Part shown: positions 22,507 to 30,827 of the stretch, piece after piece
How positions within the stretch are numbered: position 1 is the first letter of the stretch
How the letters are laid out: each line of letters opens with the position of its first letter
Assembly (NCBI GenBank): GCA_030595255.1
Contig: JAUVDP010000008.1
Span: forward strand, 1-43,967
DNA length: 43,967 nt
From: Mycoplasmatota bacterium
GTDB lineage: Bacteria; Bacillota_I; Bacilli_A; Izemoplasmatales; Izemoplasmataceae
Reading direction: 5' to 3'
Notes under the pieces: generated by a model
Seen by the model: the letters and a program-made list of their open reading frames with translations, nothing else
Database searches by the model: none
What the model was told of the DNA's origin: nothing
Program-made: the position numbers and the translations under genes

Positions 22507-23241
22507 TTAAATATAAATTCTTTTTCCTAAGATCAAGTTTATTTGTGATAAAACTGTATCACCTTTCTTGATTTCAAAGTACAAATTATTCTCAAGATTT
22601 CTTCCTTCAATTAATAATTCATCGTTAATTACACATTCTTTCTTAAATGTAATTCTTATCTTTTTAATAAAGTTATCATCAAGTAATTTATGAGGAATTG
22701 TGTTATAGGCTAGTTTAAGGTAATACACATTATTCATATGTTTGTATATATCAATATATGTATTCTTAACTGTATCTGTTGATGTATAAATTACTTCTGA
22801 TTTTAATGGTTTATTTTTACTAATAGGTAATGCAATTTGTTCTTTCCAAACATCTTTAAAGATATCAATCAACTCTTGATCAGGTGTTACTATCTCTTTA
22901 GTATTTATATCTAAAAGTAAAAACTTAGCTTTAGCTTCAGCAAGTAGTTTACCGCTTTTATCTCTCATCTCCCAAATTCTATATCCATAAAATCTTTTAA
23001 ATGAATATGGTGATGTTCCACATGAAACATAGGTTTTGCCTTTTGGTAGTTCATAGATATCTATTTCATAATCTATTAATACCCAAAACAATTCTTTTTC
23101 TAAATGATAATCGCTACTAGCTCCAAACGAATCAACATTATGAACCATTACATCTTGAAAGAAATTAAGCAATGATGTAACCAATAATCTCCCGTTTTTA
23201 TCTACTTCATATGTGTGAATATAAAAATCTTTTACGTACAT
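22507..23241 (-). CDS. Acyl-ACP thioesterase (FatA/FatB family)
   Basis: A 244-residue double-hotdog protein of the usual bacterial acyl-ACP thioesterase length. The first hotdog (about 1-130) contains L-L-N-F-F-Q-D-V and G-T-S-P-Y-S-F-K-R-F-Y-G-Y-R-I-W; the second contains N-T-Y-I-D-I-Y-K-H-M-N-N-V-Y-Y-L, the conserved N/H-bearing catalytic helix. It releases free fatty acids from acyl carrier protein. ATG at 23241 was chosen because GAGGTG lies six bases upstream; a GTG at 23250 would overlap that site. It may share a transcript with the tail-anchored pair 57 bases downstream. Confidence 0.9.
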   Translation of the reverse strand: MYVKDFYIHTYEVDKNGRLLVTSLLNFFQDVMVHNVDSFGASSDYHLEKELFWVLIDYEIDIYELPKGKTYVSCGTSPYSFKRFYGYRIWEMRDKSGKLLAEAKAKFLLLDINTKEIVTPDQELIDIFKDVWKEQIALPISKNKPLKSEVIYTSTDTVKNTYIDIYKHMNNVYYLKLAYNTIPHKLLDDNFIKKIRITFKKECVINDELLIEGRNLENNLYFEIKKGDTVLSQINLILGKRIYI

Positions 23242-23335
23242 AAAAATCACCTCATTAACAAAATTATACCATATCTTATCAAAAACAATATTAAAGATAT
23301 TAAAGTTATAGTATAATCATATTTGAGGTGATGAA

Positions 23336-23698
23336 ATGAATATTGCATTAATAGCACATAACAAAATGAAACCAGAACTTATCGCATTCTGCGTGAGACA
23401 TGAGAATACTCTAAGTAAACATAATCTTTTCGCAACCGGAACTTCTGGTAAAGTAGTAATGGCTGCAACAAAATTAGATATACATCTTTATAAATCTGGT
23501 CCACTTGGTGGAGACCAAATGATAGGAGCAAAAGTTGCTAAAGGAGAAATAGATTTAATTATTTTCTTTAGAGACCCTTTAACTGCTCAACCACATGAAC
23601 CTGATATTTCAGCATTGTTTAGATTGAGTGATGTTTATAAAATACCACTTGCATCTAATGTTAATACTGCAGAATTATTCTTTAAAACTTTAATATAA
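23336..23698 (+). CDS. mgsA: Methylglyoxal synthase
   Basis: A 120-residue enzyme converting dihydroxyacetone phosphate to methylglyoxal and phosphate, a bypass of lower glycolysis when phosphate is short. Diagnostic segments are I-A-H-N-K (H8), [14 protein letters not shown] (D60) and [11 protein letters not shown] (D80, H87, D90). These correspond to His19, Asp71, Asp91, His98 and Asp101 of the E. coli enzyme. The shorter N-terminus is normal for Gram-positive members. GAGGTGATGAA precedes ATG, and a -10 TATAAT lies upstream. A terminator follows at once. Confidence 0.96.
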   Translation: MNIALIAHNKMKPELIAFCVRHENTLSKHNLFATGTSGKVVMAATKLDIHLYKSGPLGGDQMIGAKVAKGEIDLIIFFRDPLTAQPHEPDISALFRLSDVYKIPLASNVNTAELFFKTLI

Positions 23699-23727
23699 AA
23701 GAAGATGAAAAATTCATCTTCTTTTTA
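23697..23727. terminator. Bidirectional terminator
   Basis: GAAGATGA (23701-23708) pairs with TCATCTTC (23714-23721), extended by A/T pairs to AAAA and TTTT, between mgsA and the convergent ABC permease gene. Confidence 0.85.
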
Positions 23728-24486
23728 TATATTTTGTTTATTAAATTTTATTAATGATAAGTAAATAAATCCTATTGATATAACTAGTGTTACTCCAACA
23801 TTAATTACCACATCACTCACTACTTCATTACCTAATAAGATATCAACTGAACTATTTCCAATAACGCCTGGTAAGTACTTGAATATTGAGACTTCTATAA
23901 TAGTTAACATAGATGTAAATATATATATACCAAATGTAACTGATACTGCAGCTAAATAAGATTTAAAGTGAGTCGCAGTAAATAGTGATATTGATAATAT
24001 GTATAATACATACACAAAGAATAGTAATGACATTATTAATACATCAAGCATATTCACTTCATCAAATATGAAGTAAGTATAATAACTAAATACTAAGTAT
24101 CCTATTAATATAGATACAAGTATTAAAATACTGAGTGATATATATTTAGATAATAAATACTTAACTCTATTAATTGGTTTGCTAAGTATTAATGGAAGTA
24201 ATCCTTTTGTTTTATCTTTAATAAAGAATCCTACTCCAACAAATAATACAACAAATATAATTGTTTCGTATAAATTACCCATGTATTGAAGATAACTATC
24301 TAATACTGTTGGATCAGGGAATGTAATATCTAATCCACTTTCACCAAGAGCCATCTCAAGTATCTCATTCATGTATCTGGCTGTGAGTGGACTTAGAATT
24401 GCGAATATTACTATTACTACTGGGAATATAATGAATTTAGATGTTTTACGTAAATGATAAAAATCGTATTTAAGTAATTTTACCAT
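23725..24486 (-). CDS. ABC-2 type transporter permease
   Basis: A 253-residue membrane protein with about six helices: one near the N-terminus, a loop with a D-x-T-F-P-D-P-T-V-L-D segment, then five closely spaced helices from about 75 on. The K-D-K-T-K-G-L-L-P-L-I-L-S-K-P-I-N-R motif between helices is typical of ABC-2 permeases. It overlaps the ATPase gene by 17 bases, so the two form one exporter. Substrate unknown; such pairs export lipids, peptides or antibiotics. Confidence 0.88.
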   Translation of the reverse strand: MVKLLKYDFYHLRKTSKFIIFPVVIVIFAILSPLTARYMNEILEMALGESGLDITFPDPTVLDSYLQYMGNLYETIIFVVLFVGVGFFIKDKTKGLLPLILSKPINRVKYLLSKYISLSILILVSILIGYLVFSYYTYFIFDEVNMLDVLIMSLLFFVYVLYILSISLFTATHFKSYLAAVSVTFGIYIFTSMLTIIEVSIFKYLPGVIGNSSVDILLGNEVVSDVVINVGVTLVISIGFIYLSLIKFNKQNI

Positions 24487-25390
24487 TAGTTAACCTTATA
24501 AAGACATCTTCTAAACTAGTTTTGACTTTACTAAATTCTATAATAGTTTCATCTAATTCCATTAACTTCTTAAGTAATGTATTCTCATCAATTTTCCCAG
24601 TTAAATTACATATTACTCCATTTTGTTCTATTCTTGCATTTTCAACTAAGTTATTAGTTCTTATTTTTTCTAATAAATCTTTTGATTCATTTTTAGTTTC
24701 TATATATATCTTATTGTTATAATAAGCTTTTTTTAAATTTTCTAAAGTATCTTCAACTAAGAGAACTCCATTATCTAATATTCCAATCTTATCGCATACT
24801 CTTTCCACATCTTCTAAGATATGAGTTGAATAGAATATTGTTTTACTTCCTCTTAGTTTATAGATTATATTCATGACATCATTTCTTCCAATAGGATCAA
24901 GTGCCGAGGTTGGCTCATCCATAATTAAAATCTCAGGATCATGAATCAATGCTTGCGCTATCGCAAGACGTTGTTTCATACCTCTAGAAAATGAACTTAT
25001 TTTCTTTTTATTGTTAGGAAGATCAACAAAGTCTAAAACATCTTGTATCTTACTATTGTAATCCCCTATCTTCATATCAAAGATATCTAAAGTATATGCT
25101 AAATACTCTTTAGATATCATATATCCAGGAAAAGTAGGTACGTCATTAACATACCCTATTTTTCTTTTATATAATTGATCTTGAAACTTTATTTCTTTTT
25201 CATTAATGAATATAGTTCCTTGATCCGACTTTAGTAAGGATAGTATTAAGTTAATAGTAGTAGTTTTTCCTGCCCCATTTTTACCAATAAAGCCATAAAC
25301 CTCGCCCTTTTTAACAGTAAGGTTCAAACTATGTAGGACAGTTATTTGATTATAAGATTTGGATAAATCAACAGTTTTAATTACTTCCAT
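24470..25390 (-). CDS. ABC transporter ATP-binding protein
   Basis: A 306-residue ATPase. Walker A G-K-N-G-A-G-K-T-T (about 36-44), the signature S-F-S-R-G-M-K-Q-R, Walker B I-L-I-M-D-E-P-T and the H-loop S-T-H are all present. A C-terminal extension of about 85 residues is typical of ATPases paired with ABC-2 permeases. The signature deviates from LSGGQ (S-F-S-R-G-M), which is common in this subgroup. The ATG overlaps the stop of the PLDc_N-type gene (TAATG) and the end overlaps the permease, so these are co-translated. The ribosome site is weak (GGGAAAG), consistent with coupling. Confidence 0.93.
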   Translation of the reverse strand: MEVIKTVDLSKSYNQITVLHSLNLTVKKGEVYGFIGKNGAGKTTTINLILSLLKSDQGTIFINEKEIKFQDQLYKRKIGYVNDVPTFPGYMISKEYLAYTLDIFDMKIGDYNSKIQDVLDFVDLPNNKKKISSFSRGMKQRLAIAQALIHDPEILIMDEPTSALDPIGRNDVMNIIYKLRGSKTIFYSTHILEDVERVCDKIGILDNGVLLVEDTLENLKKAYYNNKIYIETKNESKDLLEKIRTNNLVENARIEQNGVICNLTGKIDENTLLKKLMELDETIIEFSKVKTSLEDVFIRLTNGKIT

Positions 25391-25596
25391 TATTCATCTT
25401 TCCCGAAGATTAAATAAATAACCCATCCAAAATTAATAACCATACTTACTACTATCCAAACAATCTTATTTCCACCCTTAACTTTTCTATCTTCTTTTAA
25501 TATATCAATAATTACATAAATCTTAAATATCCAATCAATTAATATAATTGGAATTAATAGTGGTAACATATCAAAAAACATTGTAAATGTATCCAT
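25390..25596 (-). CDS. PLDc_N-type small membrane protein
   Basis: A 68-residue protein with two helices (about 9-30 and 44-63). The P-L-L-I-P-I-I-L-I-D...K-I-Y-V-I-I-D-I-L-K and final G-W-V-I-Y-L-I-F-G-K match the PLDc_N domain, found at the N-terminus of cardiolipin synthases and alone next to ABC-2 exporters. Here no phospholipase domain follows. It overlaps the ATPase start, so it probably belongs to the same transporter. AGGAGGT precedes ATG. Confidence 0.85.
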   Translation of the reverse strand: MDTFTMFFDMLPLLIPIILIDWIFKIYVIIDILKEDRKVKGGNKIVWIVVSMVINFGWVIYLIFGKDE

Positions 25597-25606
25597 TTGT
25601 TACCTC

Positions 25607-26047
25607 CTATATACCGTCTCTCACTTCTATAGTATCTGTTTTTCCGTTATATCCTTGCACACCTGAAATTAAATATAAAATACCAGTTATTTGGTTCATT
25701 ACTAAATTAATACCGCCCCAAATTGCTTGGTATAAATATATTTTCTTAGCTTGTTCTTCTGTATATTTCCCTTTCATAAGTCTAGGGAAAAGATATAAAT
25801 TAAGAATAAGGAATACTCCAAGTACAATAGTCATACCTAAAATAAAATATCCTATCCAGTCCATCCACTTCATCATTTCAAGATACTCTTCAGGTGACAT
25901 ATCAGCTTCTAATGCACTTCCCAGTCCGGTAATCTTATCAATATTCAACATGAATATTGATGTTGCAACAAGTACAACAACAGCTATACCTTCCATTATT
26001 AATCCTATAATAGTAATTATCATAGGTGTATTTTCCATCTTATGCAT
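25607..26047 (-). CDS. Membrane protein, DUF4064-like, unknown
   Basis: A 146-residue protein with about four helices: 9-34, 64-90, and two around 105-135. An acidic loop between the first two contains M-S-P-E-E-Y-L-E-M-M-K-W. The layout (N-terminal helix, acidic loop, two to three helices) recalls DUF4064 proteins, which is a weak assignment. It starts with AAGGAGG about seven bases before ATG and lies ten bases upstream of the PLDc_N-type gene, so it leads the transporter operon 26047-23725. Confidence 0.65.
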   Translation of the reverse strand: MHKMENTPMIITIIGLIMEGIAVVVLVATSIFMLNIDKITGLGSALEADMSPEEYLEMMKWMDWIGYFILGMTIVLGVFLILNLYLFPRLMKGKYTEEQAKKIYLYQAIWGGINLVMNQITGILYLISGVQGYNGKTDTIEVRDGI

Positions 26048-26072
26048 AAGTATACCTCCTTATAAAAATATA

Positions 26073-26399
26073 TTACTCAAATTTTACAGCAGTACCATAA
26101 GCAATAATTTCAGCAGCTCCACCCATTACTCCCGATGTTTGAAGTCTTAAACCAACAACTCCATTAGCTCCCATTGCTTCAGCATCTTTTAATAATCTTT
26201 CAGTAGCTACTTTTCTAGCTTCATTCATCATGTCAGTATATCCCGTTATTTCTCCACCAACTATGCTCTTTAATCCAGCCATAAAATCTCTACCAATATT
26301 CTTAGTTTGAACTGTAGAACCTTTAACGTAACCTAATACCTCAATTACTTTTCTTCCTGGTACTTCATTTATTGTATATAAATCTTTTCTAGTAATCAT
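26073..26399 (-). CDS. YbjQ family protein (UPF0145, heavy-metal-binding-like)
   Basis: A 108-residue protein of the YbjQ family: V-P-G-R-K-V-I-E-V-L-G-Y-V-K-G-S-T-V near the start, then R-D-F-M-A-G-L-K-S-I-V-G-G-E-I-T-G-Y-T and A-E-A-M-G-A-N-G-V-V-G-L-R. These assemble into pentamer-type rings in known structures; the physiological role is unknown. ATG at 26399 is preferred over longer in-frame starts because AAAGGGGA lies six bases upstream. It lies 25 bases before the membrane protein of the ABC operon and may be co-transcribed. Confidence 0.9.
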   Translation of the reverse strand: MITRKDLYTINEVPGRKVIEVLGYVKGSTVQTKNIGRDFMAGLKSIVGGEITGYTDMMNEARKVATERLLKDAEAMGANGVVGLRLQTSGVMGGAAEIIAYGTAVKFE

Positions 26400-26551
26400 A
26401 ATTGTTCCCCTTTCAAAATATCTTTTAGTATATAAAATACACATAGTGTAATTCATATCTAACTTAATTATATAGCCAATTACAAATAAATTCAAGTAAA
26501 TTATTTTTAATTATTTTTTATAACCAAAAATCGTTTTTTGTACATAATCAC

Positions 26552-26586
26552 ATAAAAAAGGAATATCAAATTGATATTCCTTTTAC
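26552..26586 (-). terminator. Terminator overlapping the GNAT gene's stop
   Basis: AAGGAATATC and GATATTCCTT around a five-base loop (26558-26582), with A/T extension; six T follow on the minus strand. Confidence 0.85.
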
Positions 26587-27053
26587 ATTTTTTTAACTTC
26601 TTTTATTAATATTTGAGCAGGATTATTACTATCAAAAATATCATCATTTTGATAGAAATCAACAAATCCCATTTTAAGATAGAATTTCCTAGTTAATGAA
26701 TATTCATAATTATTTGATTTTTCAGCTAAAGTTATAACCATCATATATTTATATTTCTTTACCTTTGCATAATCATTAACATATTCTTGAAGTTTAGTTC
26801 CTACACCTTTGTTGTGGTATTTCTTTAACACTCCAAGTACGTACATATCAAGTGTATCTTTATTCTCTTCTCTTAAAGAATAGAACCCAGCTACTTCACC
26901 TTTAATATAAGCTGCGATAAAAGGATAGTTAACTACCTTATCTATATATTCTTTTGTAGATTCTTCAATACCAAACCACTCTGGTAGATCTCTTAATACT
27001 TTTCTTGTAATTTCCTGTTTTAATGTATTGTCTTTAATTTCTTTAATTTCCAT
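26583..27053 (-). CDS. GNAT family N-acetyltransferase
   Basis: A 156-residue single GNAT domain. The acetyl-CoA-binding motif region reads V-L-G-V-L-K-K-Y-H-N-K-G-V-G-T-K-L (about 72-88), and a C-terminal F-Y-L-K-M-G-F-V-D-F completes the fold. The N-terminal E-I-T-R-K-V-L-R-D-L-P-E-W-F-G-I matches a subgroup with that opening. Substrate unknown. GGAGGTAG precedes ATG, and it is separated from the nucleoside phosphorylase by 25 bases. Confidence 0.9.
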   Translation of the reverse strand: MEIKEIKDNTLKQEITRKVLRDLPEWFGIEESTKEYIDKVVNYPFIAAYIKGEVAGFYSLREENKDTLDMYVLGVLKKYHNKGVGTKLQEYVNDYAKVKKYKYMMVITLAEKSNNYEYSLTRKFYLKMGFVDFYQNDDIFDSNNPAQILIKEVKKM

Positions 27054-27078
27054 AAGCTACCTCCAAGATACAATACCA

Positions 27079-27846
27079 TTAAATTTTTTGTGCAATACTT
27101 ATTACTACTTCATTGATTTTTTGTTTTATATTTGGTCTTTCTTTTAAAAAACCACTCCAAGCATCTTGTTTAACAATATCAGAAAAATATAATAATTGTG
27201 AAAATTGGATATTGCGATACTTAGCTACAGCAGCAAGTCCAGCACATTCCATCTCAACAGCTATTGCTCCTTCTTTCTTTCTAATTTCTACTCTTGTTTT
27301 TGTTTCTCTATAAAATGCATCAGTAGTCCAAGTTATTCCTTCTTGATACTTAAGATTCATTTTATCTAGTTCAATACTTATTGATTTATTTAACTCTTCA
27401 CTTGTTTCAACATAAGTTGATGGTTCTAAATAATGATAAGATAATCCTTCATCCCTAATAGCCTTATTTACAAGCAAGAAATTACTAGGATTAAAGTCAC
27501 CTACTAGTCCACTACTACCACAAGCTATAACTTTTTTAATTCCAAAAGTTAATAACTCTTCAAGTAATCCAGCAGCTGCCGCACTTCCTAAAGGTACATA
27601 AGATACTACAATACTATCTTTATAAATATACTGGGGAATAATAAACGAAGCTCCCACAAAATTAAAAAGTAATTTACAGTGTTTAAGTATCTCATCACTA
27701 GGACTTTTATCAAATAACATTACAGCTACAGTAATATGTTTTGGTAATTTCTCGTATTCACTTAATACCATTTCTGCAGTAATTATTCCTTTTTCATCTA
27801 ATCCTCTTGTTTCTATAATTGGTATATTGTTTTTGATAATTATCAC
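27079..27846 (-). CDS. Nucleoside phosphorylase family protein (Udp/Pnp type)
   Basis: About 255 residues of the trimeric/hexameric nucleoside phosphorylase family. The phosphate/ribose-site G-S-S-G (A-C-G-S-S-G-L-V-G) and V-E-M-E-C-A-G-L-A-A-V-A (the Glu-Met-Glu ribose-binding motif) are present, as is the D near S-D-I-V-K-Q that contacts the base. It likely cleaves uridine or purine nucleosides with phosphate. The start is uncertain. GTG at 27846 lies within AAAAGGGG itself, and no ATG occurs nearby. ATT (27838-27840) or ATC (27835-27837) would have normal spacing. It follows the phosphatase gene by 15 bases. Confidence 0.85.
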   Translation of the reverse strand: MIIIKNNIPIIETRGLDEKGIITAEMVLSEYEKLPKHITVAVMLFDKSPSDEILKHCKLLFNFVGASFIIPQYIYKDSIVVSYVPLGSAAAAGLLEELLTFGIKKVIACGSSGLVGDFNPSNFLLVNKAIRDEGLSYHYLEPSTYVETSEELNKSISIELDKMNLKYQEGITWTTDAFYRETKTRVEIRKKEGAIAVEMECAGLAAVAKYRNIQFSQLLYFSDIVKQDAWSGFLKERPNIKQKINEVVISIAQKI

Positions 27847-27861
27847 CCCTTTTATTCACTC

Positions 27862-28470
27862 TTAAATATAAGACATATCACTAATACCTTTAACAAAGTG
27901 AATTCCTTCAGCGTTCTTAATGAATTTAGAAACTCCACCTGCTTTACCGTGTATACTAATACTATTTAAATCTTCTACTTCCATTTTTAACCACATCGCA
28001 TTAAATAAACTTAATGTTCCTCCATGTGAAACTATAATTACATTTTCATCTTTAGAGTTGATAATTTCATTATAAACAATTAATAATCTTTCCCAATGTT
28101 CTCTTACTGATTCAGCATCTACTAAACACTTATGATCAATATCAAACTTAAATGGAAGTGCATTATCCTTCATCCAAGTAACTGGTTTTCCTATTGCGGT
28201 GCTCCCTAAGTTTCTTTCTCTAAGTTCAGTTCTAACAATAGGTTTTATATCTAAATAAGAAGATACAATATCCGCAGTTTGTGATGCTCTCTTTAAATCA
28301 GATGTATAAATGATATAGTCTTTACCTTCTATTTCTTTAGATAATTTCTTCCCAATATTATGAGCTTGTTTAATACCGAGTTCACTTAAATCCCAATCAG
28401 TCCATGAACCTATCATCCCATTAGTATGGTGAAGTGATTCTGTATGTTGAATTGTTATTACATTTTTCAT
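27862..28470 (-). CDS. Histidine phosphatase family protein with Q-H-T in place of R-H-G
   Basis: A 202-residue member of the phosphoglycerate-mutase-like superfamily. The catalytic histidine (H9) lies in T-I-Q-H-T-E-S, where the usual first arginine is glutamine. The other parts are present: W-T-D-W-D-L-S-E-L-G, S-D-L-K-R-A-S-Q-T-A, R-E-R-N-L-G and V-S-H-G-G-T. A Q-H variant occurs in a recognised Firmicutes subgroup, so this is probably lineage-typical rather than damage. Substrate unknown. AGGAG precedes ATG by seven bases, and it leads the small operon with the nucleoside phosphorylase and perhaps the acetyltransferase. Confidence 0.88.
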   Translation of the reverse strand: MKNVITIQHTESLHHTNGMIGSWTDWDLSELGIKQAHNIGKKLSKEIEGKDYIIYTSDLKRASQTADIVSSYLDIKPIVRTELRERNLGSTAIGKPVTWMKDNALPFKFDIDHKCLVDAESVREHWERLLIVYNEIINSKDENVIIVSHGGTLSLFNAMWLKMEVEDLNSISIHGKAGGVSKFIKNAEGIHFVKGISDMSYI

Positions 28471-28509
28471 ATTATCATCTCCTAACCTATATATATTTTA
28501 TTTTTATTA

Positions 28510-29013
28510 TCAAATTTTCTTTTCGATAACTATCCTAGAAAACTTAATACCTCCAGATGATATAGAATCTTCTAAAGCTTCTTTTATATTAGTTTCAATT
28601 TCTATTAATTCAGTTCCTAAATCTTCATAATTTATCTTCAAAACTTCTTTCTTTAAAGAATCTAAAAAGATTTTTGAAATTATATTATCAATATCCTTAA
28701 CACCGTAATGAAATAACTTAACATCAGTAACTAAATAATATCCTTTATATTCAAGTTTAAGTTCTTTATCATCCTTAGTAATTAACTTAGCATCTTTTAT
28801 AGATGTTACTTTCTCAGTATTATCAATCTTTACTGCAACTCTCTCAACAAAAGGTAATATAAAATGTAATCCTACATTTAAAACTCTATCATATGCACCT
28901 AACTTCTCGACAATTGCTTGTTCCCCTTCTCTAATAATTTGAAGTCCTGTACTCAGAACAATCATAATAATCATCATTAATCCCAATAACAAATAGACAT
29001 CTATCTCTTCCAT
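28510..29013 (-). CDS. Short SPFH/band-7 membrane protein
   Basis: A 167-residue protein with one N-terminal helix (about 7-25) and a single SPFH domain: I-I-R-E-G-E-Q-A-I-V-E-K-L-G-A-Y-D-R-V-L-N-V-G-L-H, then V-K-I-D-N-T-E-K-V. Typical stomatins and flotillins reach 250-400 residues and carry a C-terminal coiled coil; here the reading frame ends right after the SPFH fold. There is no frame remnant downstream, so it seems a genuine short form. Likely a membrane-organising protein. GGAG precedes ATG, and it stands 39 bases upstream of the phosphatase gene. Confidence 0.85.
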   Translation of the reverse strand: MEEIDVYLLLGLMMIIMIVLSTGLQIIREGEQAIVEKLGAYDRVLNVGLHFILPFVERVAVKIDNTEKVTSIKDAKLITKDDKELKLEYKGYYLVTDVKLFHYGVKDIDNIISKIFLDSLKKEVLKINYEDLGTELIEIETNIKEALEDSISSGGIKFSRIVIEKKI

Positions 29014-29065
29014 AATAATTCACTCCTTCTTTTTGTATAAATGTAATTATATTATAACATGTAAA

Positions 29066-29096
29066 ATAAGAAAAAAGACACAGTAATGTGTCTTTT
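29066..29096 (-). terminator. Terminator of the GltD-like gene
   Basis: AAAAGACACA (29073-29082), GTAA loop, TGTGTCTTTT (29087-29096), with a T-rich tail on the minus strand. Confidence 0.85.
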
Positions 29097-30042
29097 AGTG
29101 TTTGTGTTCTAAGTAATCCTCAATAGCTACTGCCGCCATCTTACCTTCACCAATAGCGTATTTAATTAAACTTTGTCCACGTCTTGCATCTCCACAAATA
29201 AAGATATTTTCTTTACTAGTAGTAAATATTTGTGTGTCTCTATTATGTTTAGATTTATCAATTTCAATATCAAATGCATTTAATCCTTCTTCTATAGGTC
29301 CTAAGAAACCTATAGCTACAAAGATTAAATCAGCTTCAATTTCACCATATTGATTTTGAAACTCTAATTTGGATCCATTTTCATCTCTTACAAATTCAAC
29401 ATGATCGGTTACTATTTTTGATACACTACCATCTTCATCAATAAACTTAACCGCAGTTGATTCATATAGTTTTATTTCGTCTTCGTCAAAATCATATGAA
29501 TTTTTCTTACGTTCTTTGTTCTTAGAATGAATCTCTAGTTGTTTTACACTCTTAGCTCCTTGGCTAATAGCTGTAGCTACACAGTCATTAGATGTATCTC
29601 CCCCACCAAGTATAACAACATGTTTACCTTTAGCATCTATTTCAAGTGGTGTTCTATCTAGTAAGTGTTTGGTATTATCTTTTAAATATTCCATTGCGAA
29701 AAATATATTGTTTAACTGTCTTCCATCAATAGAAATGTCTCTAGCCTTTTCAGCTCCTGTCGCAATTAGTACTGCGTCATACTCTTTAGATATTTTTGAA
29801 GCAACTTCCTGTTTTTCTACAAGTGTGTTTAGTATAAACTTAACTCCTAAATTCCTTAATACGTCAGCTTTTTTTATTATATTGTTTTTATTTAATTTCA
29901 TATGTGGTATTCCATACATTAAAATCCCACCAGGTCTATCAGCTTTTTCGTACATTGTAACTGAATATCCGTCAATTGCTAAAGCTTGAGCCGCAGCCAT
30001 TCCTGAGGGACCTGTTCCAATAATTGCTACTTTTGGATTCAT
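29095..30042 (-). CDS. GltD-like NAD(P)/FAD oxidoreductase without the Fe-S domain
   Basis: A 315-residue flavoprotein equal to the C-terminal two thirds of glutamate synthase small subunit/NfnB-type proteins. The FAD-binding G-T-G-P-S-G-M-A-A-A begins at residue 9, G-G-I-L-M-Y-G-I-P follows, and the NAD(P)-binding G-G-G-D-T-S-N-D-C lies near 155. I-F-I-C-G-D-A-R-R-G is the FAD-binding C-terminal motif. The N-terminal domain carrying cysteines for two [4Fe-4S] clusters in GltD is absent, so electrons must leave another way, for example to a separate ferredoxin. No gltB is nearby, so glutamate synthase is unlikely. GGATGG is a modest ribosome site. Confidence 0.9.
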   Translation of the reverse strand: MNPKVAIIGTGPSGMAAAQALAIDGYSVTMYEKADRPGGILMYGIPHMKLNKNNIIKKADVLRNLGVKFILNTLVEKQEVASKISKEYDAVLIATGAEKARDISIDGRQLNNIFFAMEYLKDNTKHLLDRTPLEIDAKGKHVVILGGGDTSNDCVATAISQGAKSVKQLEIHSKNKERKKNSYDFDEDEIKLYESTAVKFIDEDGSVSKIVTDHVEFVRDENGSKLEFQNQYGEIEADLIFVAIGFLGPIEEGLNAFDIEIDKSKHNRDTQIFTTSKENIFICGDARRGQSLIKYAIGEGKMAAVAIEDYLEHKH

Positions 30043-30152
30043 GGTACCATCCTTTCTATTTATAAAATTATTAAATACTAAGATTATTATATCATATAAA
30101 AATCAACATATAATACGACATAATAATTTATTTTTAAAACTAAAAAATAAAA

Positions 30153-30707
30153 TTAATTTATGTGTTCAATAATTAAAGTTTGTTTAGCTATATTATCTCT
30201 TACTTCTTTTGATTTAAGAATTTTTATAAGATACAATGCAAAGTCATTCACATACCCTATTCCTCTTCCTGTAATAATATTTTTAGACTGAACTACACCT
30301 GTTTTTTTATATTTCCCTTTAGGCGCAAACTGTTCAAAACTAGGGAAACAAGTAAACTCAATATTATCTAATATTCCTAGTTTTCCCAGTATTAAAGGCG
30401 CAGCACAAATGGCGGCTATGTATTTATCTTGATTATTAAACTCTACAACAATATCTTTTAAAAGAACACTTTCATCAAGAGCTTTTACTCCACCTCCACC
30501 AGGTAGAAATACTAAATCATAATCTTTAACATTAACTTCTTCTATTACCTTATTAAGTAATATATTTATCCCTGATCCTGATTTTACAGTAATATCTTTA
30601 ATGCTTACTAAATCAACTTCTATCTTCGCTCTTCTTAAAAGATCTATCACAGTGAATGCTTCTATATCTTCGAAGCCATGTGCAAGAAATACTAATACTT
30701 TCTTCAT
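30153..30707 (-). CDS. DJ-1/PfpI family protein (YajL/ThiJ-like)
   Basis: A 184-residue single DJ-1 domain. The reactive cysteine is C101 in A-A-I-C-A-A-P-L-I-L (nucleophile elbow), with the conserved glutamate E16 in H-G-F-E-D-I-E-A and the F-L-P-G-G-G-G segment. These fit the DJ-1/YajL subgroup proposed to act as glyoxalase, deglycase or chaperone; which activity applies is debated in the field. It may relate to methylglyoxal chemistry, since the methylglyoxal synthase gene lies 6.5 kb away, but this is inference. AAGGGG precedes ATG. Confidence 0.93.
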   Translation of the reverse strand: MKKVLVFLAHGFEDIEAFTVIDLLRRAKIEVDLVSIKDITVKSGSGINILLNKVIEEVNVKDYDLVFLPGGGGVKALDESVLLKDIVVEFNNQDKYIAAICAAPLILGKLGILDNIEFTCFPSFEQFAPKGKYKKTGVVQSKNIITGRGIGYVNDFALYLIKILKSKEVRDNIAKQTLIIEHIN

Positions 30708-30776
30708 TATTTATCATCCCCTTATCTATAGTATACTAAATACAGGAAATAATTTCAAAAGTCAAAATAATGTAAA

Positions 30777-30807
30777 CAAAAACCCAAGACCTTTTTAAGG
30801 TTCTTGG
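30777..30807 (-). terminator. Terminator of the helicase-DUF1294 operon
   Basis: CCAAGACCTT and AAGGTTCTTGG (30784-30807), one bulged base, followed on the minus strand by TTTTTG. Confidence 0.8.
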
Positions 30808-30827
30808 ATTAATTTTTCTTATACTAA

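Noticed and set aside
25587-26150. 187-codon plus-strand frame
   Set aside because: It lies opposite a membrane protein gene with a perfect ribosome site; its composition is that of the antisense of hydrophobic codons.
27862-28470. Histidine phosphatase as an inactive relic because of Q-H-T
   Set aside because: All other catalytic-site segments are intact, and Q-H variants are known to me as a regular subgroup in Firmicutes.
28510-29013. SPFH gene as a truncated pseudogene
   Set aside because: Promoter-proximal signals and frame are clean and no downstream frame continues the protein, so a short form is more likely than a break.
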